Of a stretch of DNA of 64,000 nucleotides, positions 16,340-28,675 are shown piece after piece. Source of the DNA: Dendrocalamus latiflorus. Lineage: Eukaryota > Streptophyta > Magnoliopsida > Poales > Poaceae. The notes beneath the pieces were generated by a model, which saw only the letters and a program-made list of their open reading frames with translations, made no database searches and had not been told where the DNA came from. The DNA lies in NCBI GenBank assembly GCA_017311315.1, contig CM029654.1, positions 558,001 to 622,000 of the forward strand, written 5' to 3'. Positions within the stretch are counted from its first letter, which is position 1, and each line of letters starts with the position of its first letter. Made by a program: the position numbers and the translations under genes.

Positions 16340-17224
16340 ATGCGGGACCTGTCCTGCTTCGGAGACAGCTCCGTCGGCGTCTCCGCCGCGGCCTCTGTCT
16401 CCGGCTGCGGCGCGCTCGACCGATCGCTGCGCGCGGCGACCACGAGCGTGTACAGCGCCGCTCTGTCCTCGGGCAAGGAGCTCCTCATCCGGGTGACGTG
16501 GACGCGGAGCACCGCCGGAGCCGCCGGCCTCGCTGTCGCCTTCGACGAGGGCCTCTCGCCGTCACAGTCGACCAGGAGCACCCAACACTTGCTGCGGAAG
16601 AAGCGCGGGAGCCGGTCCCTCGTCACCGACGCCGGCACGGCCGTGGGCATCCACTGGGACAACACGGCGGCCGAGTACCCATCCCATTCCCCCACAGAGC
16701 CCCCTGGCGACTACTGCCTCGCCATAGTCGCCGACGCCGAGCTCGCGCTCCTCCTCGGCACGGGCGATGCAGCACGCGACCTCTCCCGCCGCTTCGCCAC
16801 CGCCCCACGCCCTGCCCTCTCCCTCGTCAGCCGCCGCGAGCAGCTGCGCGGCGCCGCGGCCACGCACACCACCCGGTGCAGGTTCCGGGAGGGCGGGCAG
16901 GAGCACGAGGTGGCGGTGCACGCGTGCAGAGGCGGCGAGGGGGAGGTACGGGTAAGCATCGACGGGAAGAAGGTGGCGGAGGTGCGGCGGGTGAGGTGGG
17001 GCTTCAGGGGCAACCGCGCGGCCGTGCTGGCTGACGGCGAGGTGGTGGATGTGATGTGGGACGTGCACGACTGGTGGTTCGGCCGCGGTGGCGCGGGGGC
17101 GCAGTTCATGGTGAGGGCAAGGGCGGAGGAGGGGAGGTTGTGGATGGCCGACCAGCCGCCGGCGGCGCGGAGGGCGCAGTCGCCCGTCGGCTTCTTCTTG
17201 CATGTGCAGTGCTACCGGCGGTGA
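16340..17224 (+). CDS. DUF868 family protein (single exon, 294 aa)
   Basis: The open frame encodes a plant-specific DUF868 protein of unknown biochemical role. The N-terminus MRDLSCFGDSSVGVS and internal WDNTAAEYPSHSPTEP-like and VDVMWDVHDWWFG segments fit the family as I know it, as does the length near 300 residues and the lack of introns. I chose the ATG at 16340 because MRDL...CFG is the conserved start. An upstream in-frame ATG at 16235 would add 35 residues without family resemblance. The gene is very GC-rich, with high third-position GC, typical of many grass single-exon genes. There is no signal peptide or membrane segment. It is followed by an AT-rich 3' region with GA/TA/CA microsatellites. 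Confidence 0.9.
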   Translation: MRDLSCFGDSSVGVSAAASVSGCGALDRSLRAATTSVYSAALSSGKELLIRVTWTRSTAGAAGLAVAFDEGLSPSQSTRSTQHLLRKKRGSRSLVTDAGTAVGIHWDNTAAEYPSHSPTEPPGDYCLAIVADAELALLLGTGDAARDLSRRFATAPRPALSLVSRREQLRGAAATHTTRCRFREGGQEHEVAVHACRGGEGEVRVSIDGKKVAEVRRVRWGFRGNRAAVLADGEVVDVMWDVHDWWFGRGGAGAQFMVRARAEEGRLWMADQPPAARRAQSPVGFFLHVQCYRR

Positions 17225-17365
17225 TGGCCTTGGGCAGTTCGTGTTGTTTGGACAGTTTGACCTGTGTAAACTTCTTTTCTTTGTATCAACCTTTATCATT
17301 TCATTCTCTTTTTGGGGTTGGTGATTTTATCAGAATGAAATTCATGATATAGATAAAAATATAAA

Positions 17366-17415
17366 TGGAGAGAGAGAGAGATATATATATATATATACAC
17401 ACACACACACGCGCG
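17366..17415. repeat. Compound GA-TA-CA microsatellite
   Basis: Runs of GAGAGA, TATATA and ACACAC follow each other just downstream of the DUF868 gene. Such compound dinucleotide repeats are common in plant 3' flanks and are likely length-polymorphic. Confidence 0.85.
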
Positions 17416-17678
17416 AAATATATCCAACCTGACGTTTTGTAGACACAAATACACACATGATAATAGGGGTATGTGTCTTTTGGATGATTTCTGGTTATCT
17501 GGGTAGGAAGAGAGCTGACAAGATGAACACGAAGCTAATCCACATCTGTGAAACTGATACCTGTTGCAATCAAATGACTCCAATGGTGCATAGATACTAC
17601 GGGTAAGCATCCAATCCGACATGTTTTTGAGTGAGAAAAGGTGACGCTTCCATTGCCTCGGGACAATTCATTCTAAGA

Positions 17679-20600
17679 TCAAGCAGAAATATTTGCATTC
17701 TCCGCCAGGATGCTATCAAGTAATGACTGGCATGCATCTTCCAGCAGATCCAGTACCTGAAAAACATTGCCCAAAGAAAGCTTACTGCATAACGTACAAC
17801 ATATATCTTTTTCATGTGTATCTTGTCTAAATATAATCGGCACTACATACAATGCGTCATCATATCTAGCTTGTAAAATGATTATTACACCTAAATGGCT
17901 TTGAGTAAGAATTTCTCATAGTACCATTTGTCAACTGCACAAAGAATTATCATAAGGAAATCACGGAAGAGTGGCAAACAAATCATAACTTTTATTATTG
18001 GCTTTGTTTTGTTAACGTATTCAAATAAGCATTTACACGCTTGATACTTCCTAGCTTTACTAATTGGGACTGGGGCAATCTTTCAAGTAAGCTGCACATA
18101 CTGCCTCATAGAGATTACAACGAACAATGCAGTAGCCTAACTGCCTAAGCATATGCATCTTTGTCTCAGAAGAAGAAAAATCACTTCAAAATATTTCTTC
18201 AAGGATAACACTGTATGCTCTGTTTTGAGACAGAATACTGGGACTCCATTAAACCAAAGGCACACCTAAATTGCTGGCCTTCAATTCCAGCAGTACAAAT
18301 TCAGGGGCCCTGTTGACATAAAGTGGGTCTGTTTATGGTATACTTGATATTTGCCTATGGTGATAATGCCGAAAAGTAATGATTTTGGAATAGGCGGCGT
18401 CTAGGCACTCAGCAGCAGCCCTCCGCCACGATTTTGGCCTAATAGGCTGTCTAGGCGGGGAGCGGTCAAAGTCAGTCCTCAGCGCCGATTAGGCAGTTCG
18501 CCAGAGCAAGGCGGGGCGGCCTGCGTGGGCACGGAGTCAGGCTGGGCGCATCGAGTTGAGGCTAAGAGACCACGGGGAAGAGGGAAGGGGTAGGGTATGA
18601 GCAGCGGTGCTGCCATGGATCACCTAGAGGTGAGCAGGACGGTGGAGGATCAGGAAAATGAGTCCTTTTAGATGAAAATGAGTCCTTTTAGATGGGGCTT
18701 GGGCTGGCTTGGTGAATGGCAACTAAATGTGCACACAGGCTTGCTTTAGCCCACTAAAGCCCACCTTTAGTCCTTCAAGTAATTACCACCCCAAACCTTA
18801 AGTTACCAATTCAGTTCACACTCCAATTGTTGTGCAGGCCATGGCCGAGTGACACAAGCGAGACAGTGGCGAGTTCATGCGGCGCCCTGATCGGATCCAC
18901 CTCGCCGCCACGTTCCCCTCCGTCACATCACCTCTGTATGCTTGCCAAGGTTATTAAGGCGGTAAGGCGAGGTAAGGCGACCCACCCCCCTCACACCTTT
19001 TAAGCGGTAAGGCGTGAGGCGAGGCGAGGCGACGCCTTACATATGTCATAAGGCGAAGAAAATGGAGTTCTGGAGGACTAAATCCAAAGAAATCTAAAGA
19101 GGAGGAGGACCTAGAAGGACTTAATTGTAATTTCGTAAACCTCTGAGGACTAAACTGTAAATATACCAAACACACTTAACCCTAGAATCCCAGATCCAGT
19201 CGACCGCCCCAGCCCCAGATCCAGTCGACCGCCCCGCCTCTCTCTCTTTTTCTTCGCTCGCCGGCCTCTCCTCTCTCTCTCTTTCTTCGCTCGCCGGCCT
19301 CTCCTCTCCCTCTCTTTCTTCGCCGGCCTCTCCCCTCTCTCTTTCTTCGCCGGTAGCCACTCCGGCACTCCGCTCCACGTCTCCCCTGCTGCCACGCCGC
19401 CTTCCCCTATCGCGACGCCACCGCTCGCCACCGGCGGCTGGAGACGGCGACGCGGGCGCGGCGGCCTGGAGACGGCGGCGCGGGCGCGGCGGCCTGGAGA
19501 CGCCGACGCGTGCGCGGCGGCCTGGAGACGGCAGCCTGGAGACGCCGGCGCGGGCGCGGCGGTCGCCTTAGTCACGAGCGGCAAGGCGGGGGCGACGCCT
19601 TGCCACGCCGGACCGCCTTACCGCTTAGGCGACGCTTAAGCGTCGCCTAAGCGACGCCTTAATAAGCATGATGCTTGCTACTTCTTTCAAGGGCTGCTGC
19701 TTCTTGCTCTAGACTCTAGTATGCTTGTTGAGTTGTTGTGCCTGCTGCTTCTAGGAATGGTATGCTTGCGGTGACTGCAGCTTCTTGCGCTAGCCATTTT
19801 CTTCCTCTAGTATGCTTGTTGTGACTGCTACTTTTCGCTGCATAACTGCTGCAGGCTGTGCGCTAGTCGGCTGCCTACGCGGCACCTAGGAGACGTCCAC
19901 ACGAGCTAGGCGCTAGGCAGGGGTCCACCGCCCGACTAGCGCCTAGTGCTTTGGAGAACCTTGAGCCTGTGTAAAGCTCTTACAATTGTTTATGTTTGAT
20001 ACTCTTTATATTTCGAAGCCTTGCTACATAAATACTTGGACAGAGCTCATGAGCATCACAGGTCATTAGTCACTAAGGCAAGCTTGATGGTATACATGGA
20101 GGTGTGCCTGGCTCATGCATAAAATACTATGCTTGAACAGAAAACAGGGTTTGTAGATTCATGCACATATCAATGCTCATGCCTGTTGTGGCAAATTCTC
20201 AATTAAAAAGATCGAAAACATAAATTGCAGACTTATGACACTGACAAATAAGCACATTGTGTCTTTAACTCACCTTTTCAAATCCCTGAGGGCCTCCATA
20301 ATAAGGATCTGGGACTTCAGACTCAGTATGTCGCTTGCAATAGGAGCACATCAGCTTAACCTAGTAAAGATACCAAAAAACAACTTCATAGATGTGTGTT
20401 TTCAAGCATAAATAACAGCACCATCAGATATAATGTTCTCACAACTCACATACGTCAATTAGATTGTCAAATACCAACATGAGAAAACTAAGTTTACTAT
20501 AAGTTTGTAAAAAGTCTAGCAGAAAGAATAGATGCTAGATCACACATCATTCATTACCAGGCAACTATGCAGCTATCCCTCTTTACAGAGATAAGTGAAC

Positions 20601-22672
20601 AACTAGTGAATGAAATCTCACTCGTAGATATTGCTAAGTGCTAACCAAGCAAGCGCCTGGAATAAGATAAGCATCACCATTTGGAGCAACAAGCAACACA
20701 AGACATTGTAGAAATTAGTGAGTTCTACATTTGCCCAACACAAAATGCACCACACCGAAGTGTCACAGGCTAAAGGAATTTCCAGAAATATCAACATGGT
20801 GATTAGTTGGGGAATAAATGGTAATGCTACATTTCTTTCAGCTTCTCTGCAATTTTTAAAGATAAAAAGATATGGTCATACTGTATTATCGATTCATTAT
20901 ATGGAAAAAAGAAAATGGGGCAGGGAAAGAACGTAAGGTAGATGCTTAGGTATAATATGGGAACTATGGATGATATTGCTTGTGTTCCCATGGATACCTT
21001 TTGTTTCCAATATCAGGACCTCAGAGGATCAGGGTAAGAGCAAGACTATAAACCTTAAAAGTAGAAATGGCCAAACAAATATATGTAGGATGAACTCTAA
21101 ATTTTCAAGATTGCACAAAACAAATTGAGAACATTATTCTAACATTCTAATTTTCTAACCTTCTTTGGTGCACTGTCAGGGAGGGGCTGCTTGTGTCTCC
21201 ATCTCTCAAATGAGCTCAATATATCATCTGCATATTGCTCAAAATAAAAGTGCATCAATCAGAAATACAGCAACAAAAAATCTGAGGTTCTTAAACACAA
21301 CTGAAGGGAGCTTAGAGAGAACCATAATTCTGCCTGTCCATTGCAAGGATAAGATCGAAATCTTGGAAGTCTGAGGGTTTGATAGGCCTGGATATCGAGG
21401 TCACCTCAATCCCCCGCTTCTTCGAAGCTGATCTCATCCTTGAGTCTGCCTTATTACCCTGAACCCAAGCGACACCTTGTCAGTGCTGATGTCATCACTG
21501 AACTGAGTAAATGTACAAATGAGTAAGGTAAATACAGAACACAACCTCATGATAACCGATGGTACCAGCAGAGTCTATGTGAAACTTGGAATCAAGCCCA
21601 CGCTTGCTTACGAGGTTCCGGAACACAGCCTCGGCTGCAGGACTCCGACAGATGTTCCCTGTACACACATTTTACATCAAGCACAGGAAATCAGATAAAT
21701 GCAGTGCATGTATGTATCAGGCACTCCACACTCAAAACACATATAAGCCAAGATAAGATGGTGTGATGAAATTATCCTCTATCGAATGACCATGCGGACA
21801 TGCACGTCTAAGCATGCCAATGCACATGTACACAAATAAACACATGCAGAAAGCAATGCACAATCTTACACGCTGAGAAAGCAAACATTACGTTTCAAAA
21901 AAATGGAAACGCGACAAAATCCATAAGCATCAAACACCGGGCACAAAACCATACAGCTCGTGCACTGATACATCATGCACCTACATTGTTGATCTATCAC
22001 CACGCACAACTGTGGCGAATTAGAGCATTCTGACCAAATGATCAGAATAACGCAACAGGGAGTGGAGATTCAAATAAATGGAAGGCCGGAACGCTATCAT
22101 GAAAACCAAGTTGCAACACAGTAATACACACATAACCCTAGAGAAAATGCATTTCTAAATTCCAACTAACCAAACTATCCAAATAACACTGGAGATAAAA
22201 TGTGAGAACTTGTCATTTGCGTGTTCAGCAACACAGGCTAGCACATATCTATTTACGTCGACAAGCATATCACGAGCATCCGGCGAAGCTCTTATCATCA
22301 TGTGTGCACAAGGCTATCGTGATCATACTCCAACAGAGAATCAGGGACACGAGCCATGGGAGAATCCGAGAGATCACATGCCAACCCCCAAATTAGTGCA
22401 CACCCGCTGCGGACACAGTACACTGATGCTCGCACACACAAGCATCCGAAAGCAGCGAGACGAAACAACAACAGGTAAGTTCAATCCACACGCACGCATG
22501 GAGACTGGTACGGAGATATCAAGCTACTCGAATTAGTTTGTATGGACGCACGCCCAGAAATGAGGAGGGACTAGGGTTTGCGGGATTTACCGAGGCAGAC
22601 GAAGAGGACGGCGAAGGGTTTCGCGCCGGCCTCCGCCGCCGCCGCCGCCGTGGAGCTCGCCTCTGCAGCCAT
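17679..22672 (-). CDS. Low-molecular-weight protein tyrosine phosphatase (6 exons, 187 aa)
   Basis: This is an acid-phosphatase-type tyrosine phosphatase that hydrolyses phosphotyrosine through a cysteinyl-phosphate intermediate. Minus-strand exons are 22591-22672, 21546-21658, 21323-21458, 21160-21227, 20274-20360 and 17679-17756, joining in frame to 187 residues. The catalytic P-loop CLGNICRS has its cysteine at about residue 26 and arginine at about 32. The general acid lies in VPDPYYGG (Asp at about 151). An alanine-rich stretch of about 18 residues precedes the core. It might be a short presequence or disordered, and cytosolic location is the default. Intron 5 is 2.5 kb because of nested repeat insertions, including a hAT-like element at 18946-19670. 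The start context GCAGCC precedes no other in-frame upstream ATG that fits the family. Confidence 0.95.
18385..19965. repeat. Outer GGCGCTAGGC-type repeat in LMW-PTP intron 5
   Basis: Both ends of this stretch are rich in TAGGCG/CTAGGC words in opposite orientation: GGCGGCGTCTAGGC near 18393 and GACTAGCGCCTAGTG near 19934. They resemble the ends of a common grass DNA transposon. No clear target duplication was found. The element at 18946-19670 is inserted within it. Confidence 0.4.
18946..19670. mobile_element. 725-bp hAT-like non-autonomous element, 8-bp duplication
   Basis: The ends CAAGGTTATTAAGGCG and CGCCTTAATAAGCATG are 16-bp imperfect terminal inverted repeats (14 of 16 match). The flanks are identical 8-bp repeats ATGCTTGC (18938-18945 and 19671-19678). 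Eight-bp duplications with CA-starting termini fit the hAT superfamily. The interior is extremely GC-rich, with AAGGCG/CGCCTT subterminal repeats and a CT-rich region of near-tandem CTCTCTTTCTTCG units (about 19230-19345). It encodes no transposase. Confidence 0.85.
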
Positions 22673-23619
22673 ATCCTCCGCTGCCGCCGCGGCCGCCGCG
22701 AATCGGAGGCGAGGGTTTACGGACGGATCGCGAGGGCGAGCCTGGTGGAGACTAGCGGCTAGTAAAGGTGCAGTGTGGCCGTGACGATTGGTGGTCACAA
22801 GTGGAGGAGGCGTGCGCCCCCTAACCGGGTCTCGCGTTGTCGGGTTCGGAGGCAATGACGAGGAGGCGCTGGAGCTCGCCGCGACGGCGACGGCCATGGC
22901 CGGACGGCGAGGTCTCGGTGTCGCGGGTAGTTTTGTGGATGGGGGATTTCGATTTGGGAGCGAGTGGCTCGCGTCGCGCGGCTTCCGATCAGGCGGCAGC
23001 GGAAGAGACAAGCGCGGGTTCCGGTCTTCCGGAGCTTCTCTTTCATTTTTACTCGTTTTAAATCCGAAAACACACCAAAGACGCATTCGCTTCCTTTCAG
23101 ATGTGCCTTCTTTCCTTTTCATTCTTTCTATTTCCCCAAAAAACTGAAAGATCACAATTGTACTATTTCTCATTCCAATAGGGCCTAAAACTTTGTCAAA
23201 AAGATCACAATTCTAATTCAATGTTGTTTGATCACCCTGATTGTGACTACAATGTTTTTACGGCTCACCATAGAACGTATATAGGCACCCGGAGTTTATG
23301 TTTTCATATCAAGGAAAAAGAAAGCTGGAACTGACATAGGCGAGACAAATCGAATGATGCAGAGTTCGAAGTATAAAGGATTTATGAATTTCATCAACTG
23401 TTCTGTTAGAAGCTTGCTGGTACCATTCAGGCATCAACTGGCAAAAAAAAATGAAAATAGCTGCTGCCTTGGAGAAAATGCTTCTGGAGCAGAGGAAGAA
23501 AACAAAACGAAATTCCAGGCATGGGACACAACCCCAGTGGCAAAATGTACATCAGAAATTCATTATTTCGAATGTTTCCGCTTAAAGACTCAGCGTTGTA
23601 ATAGAAAGAAACAATAGTC
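22673..23619. other. Upstream region of LMW-PTP, downstream of cytochrome c1
   Basis: The first 350 bp are GC-rich and should contain the LMW-PTP leader and promoter (minus-strand gene). The rest is AT-rich and includes the 3' UTR of cytochrome c1 below 23620. The open frames in the GC-rich part have no family resemblance and overlap in several frames, as expected of compositional artefacts. Confidence 0.5.
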
Positions 23620-26285
23620 CTAGTTGACAACATCCAGGACCAGCTTGCGAGACTTCAAGACCGACCACTTCATGCGACGGTAGTACGCAGCTTGAAGAAG
23701 AGCAAGTGACAGTAGGAAGATCCATTTGACTCCCATCTAGAACAAAGGTGTTAGCCATATCAGATCAATGGCCAGCTAAAAATTAGGAGCATAGAAACTA
23801 CCAGTGAGCTGTAAGGTTGTTACCAGTTTCCTCTCTTCCATCTCAGGCTCAGCTGCCCACGACAAGAACGACACCACATCCTTACCCATCTGTGATAGAA
23901 ATATGAAGAGAATCATGCTTTAGTGCTAGCCCAACAACTCAATCCTAAAGGCAAAATATAGGATAAATGACTTACCTGGGCTTCAGTTGCAGGAGTACCA
24001 TCTTCATACTCAACAGCTTCATCCATAAGCATCTTGGGCATGGCTATGGCGCCACCAGGGAAGTAGGGATTGTAATGCAGACCCTCACGAATCTAGATGT
24101 TAAATCAATCAGAGAACAGTTTAATACAGTAACAACAGAAAGCAAATAACAAAAGGCAAACAGAGTCACAAGAAAGATTATAACAGTAAATAAAATAAGC
24201 TGTCTCCTGCTAGATGATTCACAAGAAAGGCTTTTCTGGAAGTGTATAAAGTACTGCATTCATTTGTAGAATATTCAGCAGAAGGGATCAACATTTGCAG
24301 GACAGGTTAATAACTAGAGTCCAAAATCCTGATTCTGGAATCAAAGAATGATCCCATGTGGTAAGAATCACAACAATAATTGACCAAAAATGAGAAGCTG
24401 AACTGATCAAAGTTTAATGGAGAGATATTGCTCAACCAACACTGCACATATAAAAAGTTAAGGCATCACAATCAGGAGTTCTGCACTTTCACGGTCCAGC
24501 AGGATTGTTCTTACATAGAACAGTGCCAAATCGGGTGTCAGTATTGTGTACTGGTGTGCTGATGAGAGAGATATTCATGTGACGGAAGTGATTGCAAACC
24601 ATGTGCAAGAGGTTGTTCTTGACCAATTGTAAAGGAAGGTATTGAGAGAGAATACACCAAGGAAGTAGCAACTACAAAAGCTAAGCTACCTGTTAGAAAC
24701 AAAACATATACAAGAGTGGGTTACCTGAACACCAGCAGGTGGATCATGATAACCAGTAAGAAGGGCAAACACGTAGTTCTGGCCATTGTGCCTTGCCTAA
24801 ATATATGCACTGAAAACAGTAAGTTTACAATCTAGATATGAAAGATTACACCAATGCAATGCAAAACCATGAGCTATTATTACCTTTGTGATAAGACTCA
24901 GGTCTGGGGGGTATGCCCCACCATTTGCAAATCGGGCTGCCTGCTCATTTGCATAAGGTTGAGGAAAGCGGTCACTCAACTTGCCAGGACGTGTGAACAT
25001 TTCACCCTCGTCATTAGGACCATCAACCACCTCAATCTCAGCAGCCATTGCCTTCGTTTCCTCTTCAGTATAGGCCACCCCGACCAAATCGCGGTACGAA
25101 ATCAATGACATGGAGTGACAAGAAGCACACACTTGCTGGTAAACTTGATGTCCACGCCTAATTCTGCTCGGACAATTTTTCAAATAAAAGGTATTAGCAG
25201 TACACAAGAAAAAAAGGGTATTAGCAGTTGAAAACAATCCCTTGGAAGCAAAACAATGAACAGATAGCATAATTATGACATTCTTTTCGGTATCTTACAG
25301 GGAAACTACATTACTGCAATAGGTCTATTGTAGATTTCTTAATTTCTGCACAATGTGATCATGTAAAATTGTAAACAAATAGCCATATCAATGGAGAAAG
25401 CTTCTAAAAAAAAGAAGTAAATATGCTTGACTTACGATGCATGATCATACGAGCTAAGAATGCCAGCATGTGGCCAGGGATAGTCTGCAGCTGCCAAACC
25501 ATGCTCAGCTTCATCTGCAGATGCTATCGTAGCGAAACTTAAGAGACCGGAAGCACCAACTCCAAGAAGAGCTAATGCTCTCAGTCCAGCCGATGACTCT
25601 TCATGCTTTGCCCGGAATGAGGAAAGCAGAGATGAACCCTAGAAAAAATGATCATAATGTTAGAAAGAACAATCATAACCCAAAAAAGGTATACCTTGAT
25701 TACTTAAACTAATAAACTTGCTCTTCTAAGCAGCCAACCCACTTTCAGATCTATTAATTTTGACAAAATTCGGGTAACTGAAAAGCACCGTACTGAGAAC
25801 TATTTTATTCTACTTTATACAACAGGAGAAGGTAAATCCTGACAAACATGAACATTCAAAAAAGAAAAAAAACATTCAGCAGTTTGTGTGAGAACCGAAT
25901 TCTCTATCAGGAAAAACAAAGCATGCAGATTCTAACAGAGTAAGAATGTCAACTGTGATTTGTTTCCAACATATGAGTAGAAAAACCCATTCGGTACATT
26001 TCATGCAACAATGATACAAAATGATATCTTTTTACATGAAAAACCCATTCGGTACATTTCATGCAACAATGATACAAGGTGATATCTTTTTACATGACAC
26101 TTCAATTATCTTCCCCTACTTGGACACCATAACTTTAGTAAAGCCGTGGAGTGGAATCCAGAACAAATGATACAGACTTGTTTTCAATCAACCGCATACA
26201 GAAGCAAGAGTTCTCAAAAAACACTTACAGAAGACTGGTTATGGAGAGTTCTCAGAAGCTGGTTAATGCCCCTACCGGCAGCCAT
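23620..26285 (-). CDS. CYC1: Mitochondrial cytochrome c1 (7 coding exons, 303 aa)
   Basis: This is the haem subunit of respiratory complex III that passes electrons from the Rieske protein to cytochrome c in the inner mitochondrial membrane. Coding exons on the minus strand: 26229-26285, 25436-25638, 25163... to 24884, 24725-24796, 23976-24092, 23824-23889 and 23620-23736. They join in frame to 303 residues. The haem-binding CASCH lies at about residues 99-103, and the axial methionine is in GGAIAMPKM (Met at about 222). The bipartite presequence starts MAAGRGINQLLRTLHNQ and is followed by a hydrophobic stretch (ALALLGVGASGLLSF). The C-terminal membrane anchor is WIFLLSLALLQAAYY, followed by basic residues. 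A non-coding first exon ends at 26987 (donor GTAACC) about 700 bp upstream, so the gene has a 5' UTR intron. Confidence 0.96.
25981..26097. repeat. 58-bp tandem duplication in cytochrome c1 intron 1
   Basis: Two head-to-tail copies (about 25981-26038 and 26039-26096) differ only at two positions (AAAATGATATC versus AAGGTGATATC). This is a recent replication-slippage or repair duplication. It is far from the splice sites. Confidence 0.92.
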
Positions 26286-26986
26286 CAAGGATCCTGCGTT
26301 GAATATTGAGAACTTTGTTATAGAATGAAAGAGGGTTTTGGTATGACAGTCACTAACAGCAGCAACAAACCAAAGATGCAAACTTGTCACGAACAATGGC
26401 GAGAAATTAAAAAATTGTGATTGCATTTACACTATCTAAGCCATCCTAGTGGAGTGAACTGGAGCAAAATCACGGTACAGACACAAAATCACAAGGATCT
26501 GTTGATGGTATTTTCACGTCGTCGACCCCAAATGCCAAAACAAAACTCATCAGAAATTTGAGTAGACACTGGGTGCCAGTCGAGCATAATCTCCACATGA
26601 GAAACAAGAAACAGCTATAATGACCCTAAATGCAGATCCTTCACCGACCGAATCACATGCCAATTCCCTCTTACGAATCGCGAACAACCAGCGTCACCTC
26701 TCAGTTATTGGCATTCGCATCCGTGGGAGATCTAACCCGAGGCGCGCGCGCGCGCATGATTGGTAATGGAATGATACCTCGAGACAAGCGGCGGGCGCTA
26801 CCACTCAAATCGATGAGAATCGCACAGAAAACGCCGTGATCTATCTAACTACTTGACTCCCGCGGCCTCAAGACCCAAGCCGAGTCGCCGGCGTGCAATC
26901 CCGCAACGACCGGAGCAGGTCACCAGATCAATGTAAAAGGAGAGGGAACGAGTAGCAAGGCGATGAAAGGAGTGTAGCGCGGTTAC

Positions 26987-27150
26987 CTGCGGGGCGCGGG
27001 CGGAGACGGCGGGGAGGGGCTCCGGCGAGCGGCTGCGCAGGGAGGATTGATTCGTGGTGGTGGTGGGAGGGGGAGGCTTCGTCGTGGCGATGTGAGGGCC
27101 GCGAGGAGTGAGGAGGGGGAGCCGGTCTTAGGGGGCGTGCCACTGACACG
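26987..27150 (-). promoter_or_regulatory. Probable 5' UTR exon and promoter-proximal region of cytochrome c1
   Basis: The GC-rich block ends with a strong donor (CGCAG then GTAACC at 26986). The matching acceptor (CGCAG before GATCCTTG) lies just upstream of the ATG at 26285. The transcription start is not determined. It probably lies near 27100-27150. Confidence 0.6.
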
Positions 27151-27594
27151 TGGGGTCACCTGCGATCAGGGTTTCTGATGGGCCTTCGAAGTGTTCGGCC
27201 ATTTAACGGCCCGATGGCCTGTCTTTTTTTCGGCTTGTAGGCTTCGGACTATTGAGAAAGTATAGCGCAATATAAATTCACATATAGTTTTAGTTAATAT
27301 AAAATAAAGTCGCTATAATATATACTACGATTAATTTATAAATTTCACCTTAAAAAGATACTCCATTTAAAAGATAGTTATTGTATAAATGCTAAAAAGT
27401 GGTTTTTAAAAGCTGAAAAGAACAGATTCGATTTTTAGCTTTAGCTTATAAATAATAATAGTTTGTAGAGAAGTCTACAGAGAGAGACACTCGTGTGCGA
27501 CTTTGACCGATATAAATGAAGTTGTTACGGTATGTACTATAATCAACTAGTAAACACTGTCTTAAAAAACACTTCATGTGAAAGCTATTTATGA

Positions 27595-27815
27595 CCCTGT
27601 TCTTTTCAGCTTCTAAAAGCTGCTTTTCGGCTTTTCTACAGTAATTAGCTTTTAAACGGAGTATTTTTTTTCAATATAGAGTCTGCTAGTTAATTGTAGC
27701 ACATACTTTACTGACTTCATTTATGTTGGCAAAAACCGCACGTGAATTTTTGTTACTCTGTAATCTCTCATATAAACAGTCAAAAAGTCACAAGCCGTAG
27801 CAAAAAAGAACAGGC
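27595..27815. mobile_element. MITE with CCTGTTCTTTT ends
   Basis: The left end CCCTGTTCTTTTCAG and right end AAAAAAGAACAGGC form inverted termini about 220 bp apart. Internal words (AGCTTTTAAACGGAG) match the dispersed repeat seen near 2.95, 15.2, 50.5 and 58.8 kb. The copy at 50.44-50.75 kb has the same ends and is interrupted by another MITE. Confidence 0.6.
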
Positions 27816-28302
27816 TGGTAGAAAAACAGTTTTTAGAAGCGGGTTTTTTCTTTTCAGTCCTCTAAAAAAAGATATTCCTTTTCAGAATTAACTTATGCCG
27901 TTGAATTGTGCCACGAGAGGTGGACGGGCGGATACCACCGTACCCTGGAGGCCGCCCGCTCGTCGGCTCCGGCGGGATGGGCATGCTGCTCTCCTTCCCC
28001 GAGTGAGCTAGCTTCCTGCTGCAGCTGCATGTGTTACTGTGTACGAGCTCTCTTTCTTGCTTACTGCTTAGTGCCAATGTGAGCATTGTTTCCTGTAACT
28101 ACACTTCATAGTAATCAATCTCCGATGTTACAATCAAAGGAACCAGTGCAATCTGCAAATCAACGGCTGGGTTCGAAAGCACTCTATGTTTTTGCCTTTT
28201 TGGCTTATGTACAAATAAATAGTAACCAGTTCAAAATTGATGCGTTTTTTAAGGCGGATTCTACACGTAAATCGTAGTACAAAATGTACTGAGTTCAGCT
28301 AT

Positions 28303-28675
28303 GGCCCTGTTTGGATCAGTTTCAGATTCTTAAAAACCAGCTATTACTTCTAGTTTTTAAAAGCTGGTTTCTAAGCAAAAACTGATGGGGTGTTTGGATC
28401 CCCTAGTTTTTTAAAAGCTGGTTTCATTTATGATTGGTGCTAATAGACTATTATACCCTTACATTTATGATTAGAAGCGTCTGCGCGTGGTCTTTAATGA
28501 GGGTAAATGGGTATTTGTGCAAAAAAACTGGCAAAAGCTGGGTATCAACAGCTTCTTGGTTTTTAAGAATCTGGGTAGGTAGATTTTAAAAACTGCCCCA
28601 AAACCTAGTCTGTTTGGATCCCACCCAGTTTCCAAAAGCCAGATTCTTAAAATCTGGGTGGATCCAAACAGGCCC
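28303..28675. mobile_element. MITE with GGCCCTGTTTGGATC ends
   Basis: The left GGCCCTGTTTGGATC and right GATCCAAACAGGCC are terminal inverted repeats about 373 bp apart. Internal motifs (TTTTTAAAAGCTGG, TTCTTAAAATCTGGG) are repeated in both orientations, giving the element strong foldback potential. The flanking CTAT on both sides may be a target duplication, though that is uncertain. Confidence 0.68.

Noticed and set aside
16282..17299. Several 130-250-aa frames overlapping the DUF868 gene on both strands
   Set aside because: High GC leaves alternative frames open. Only the 16340-17224 frame matches a protein family.
22571..23173. 200-aa minus-strand frame covering LMW-PTP exon 1
   Set aside because: Only the last part from 22672 is coding, ending at the exon 1 donor. 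The upstream extension is GC-rich leader or promoter sequence.
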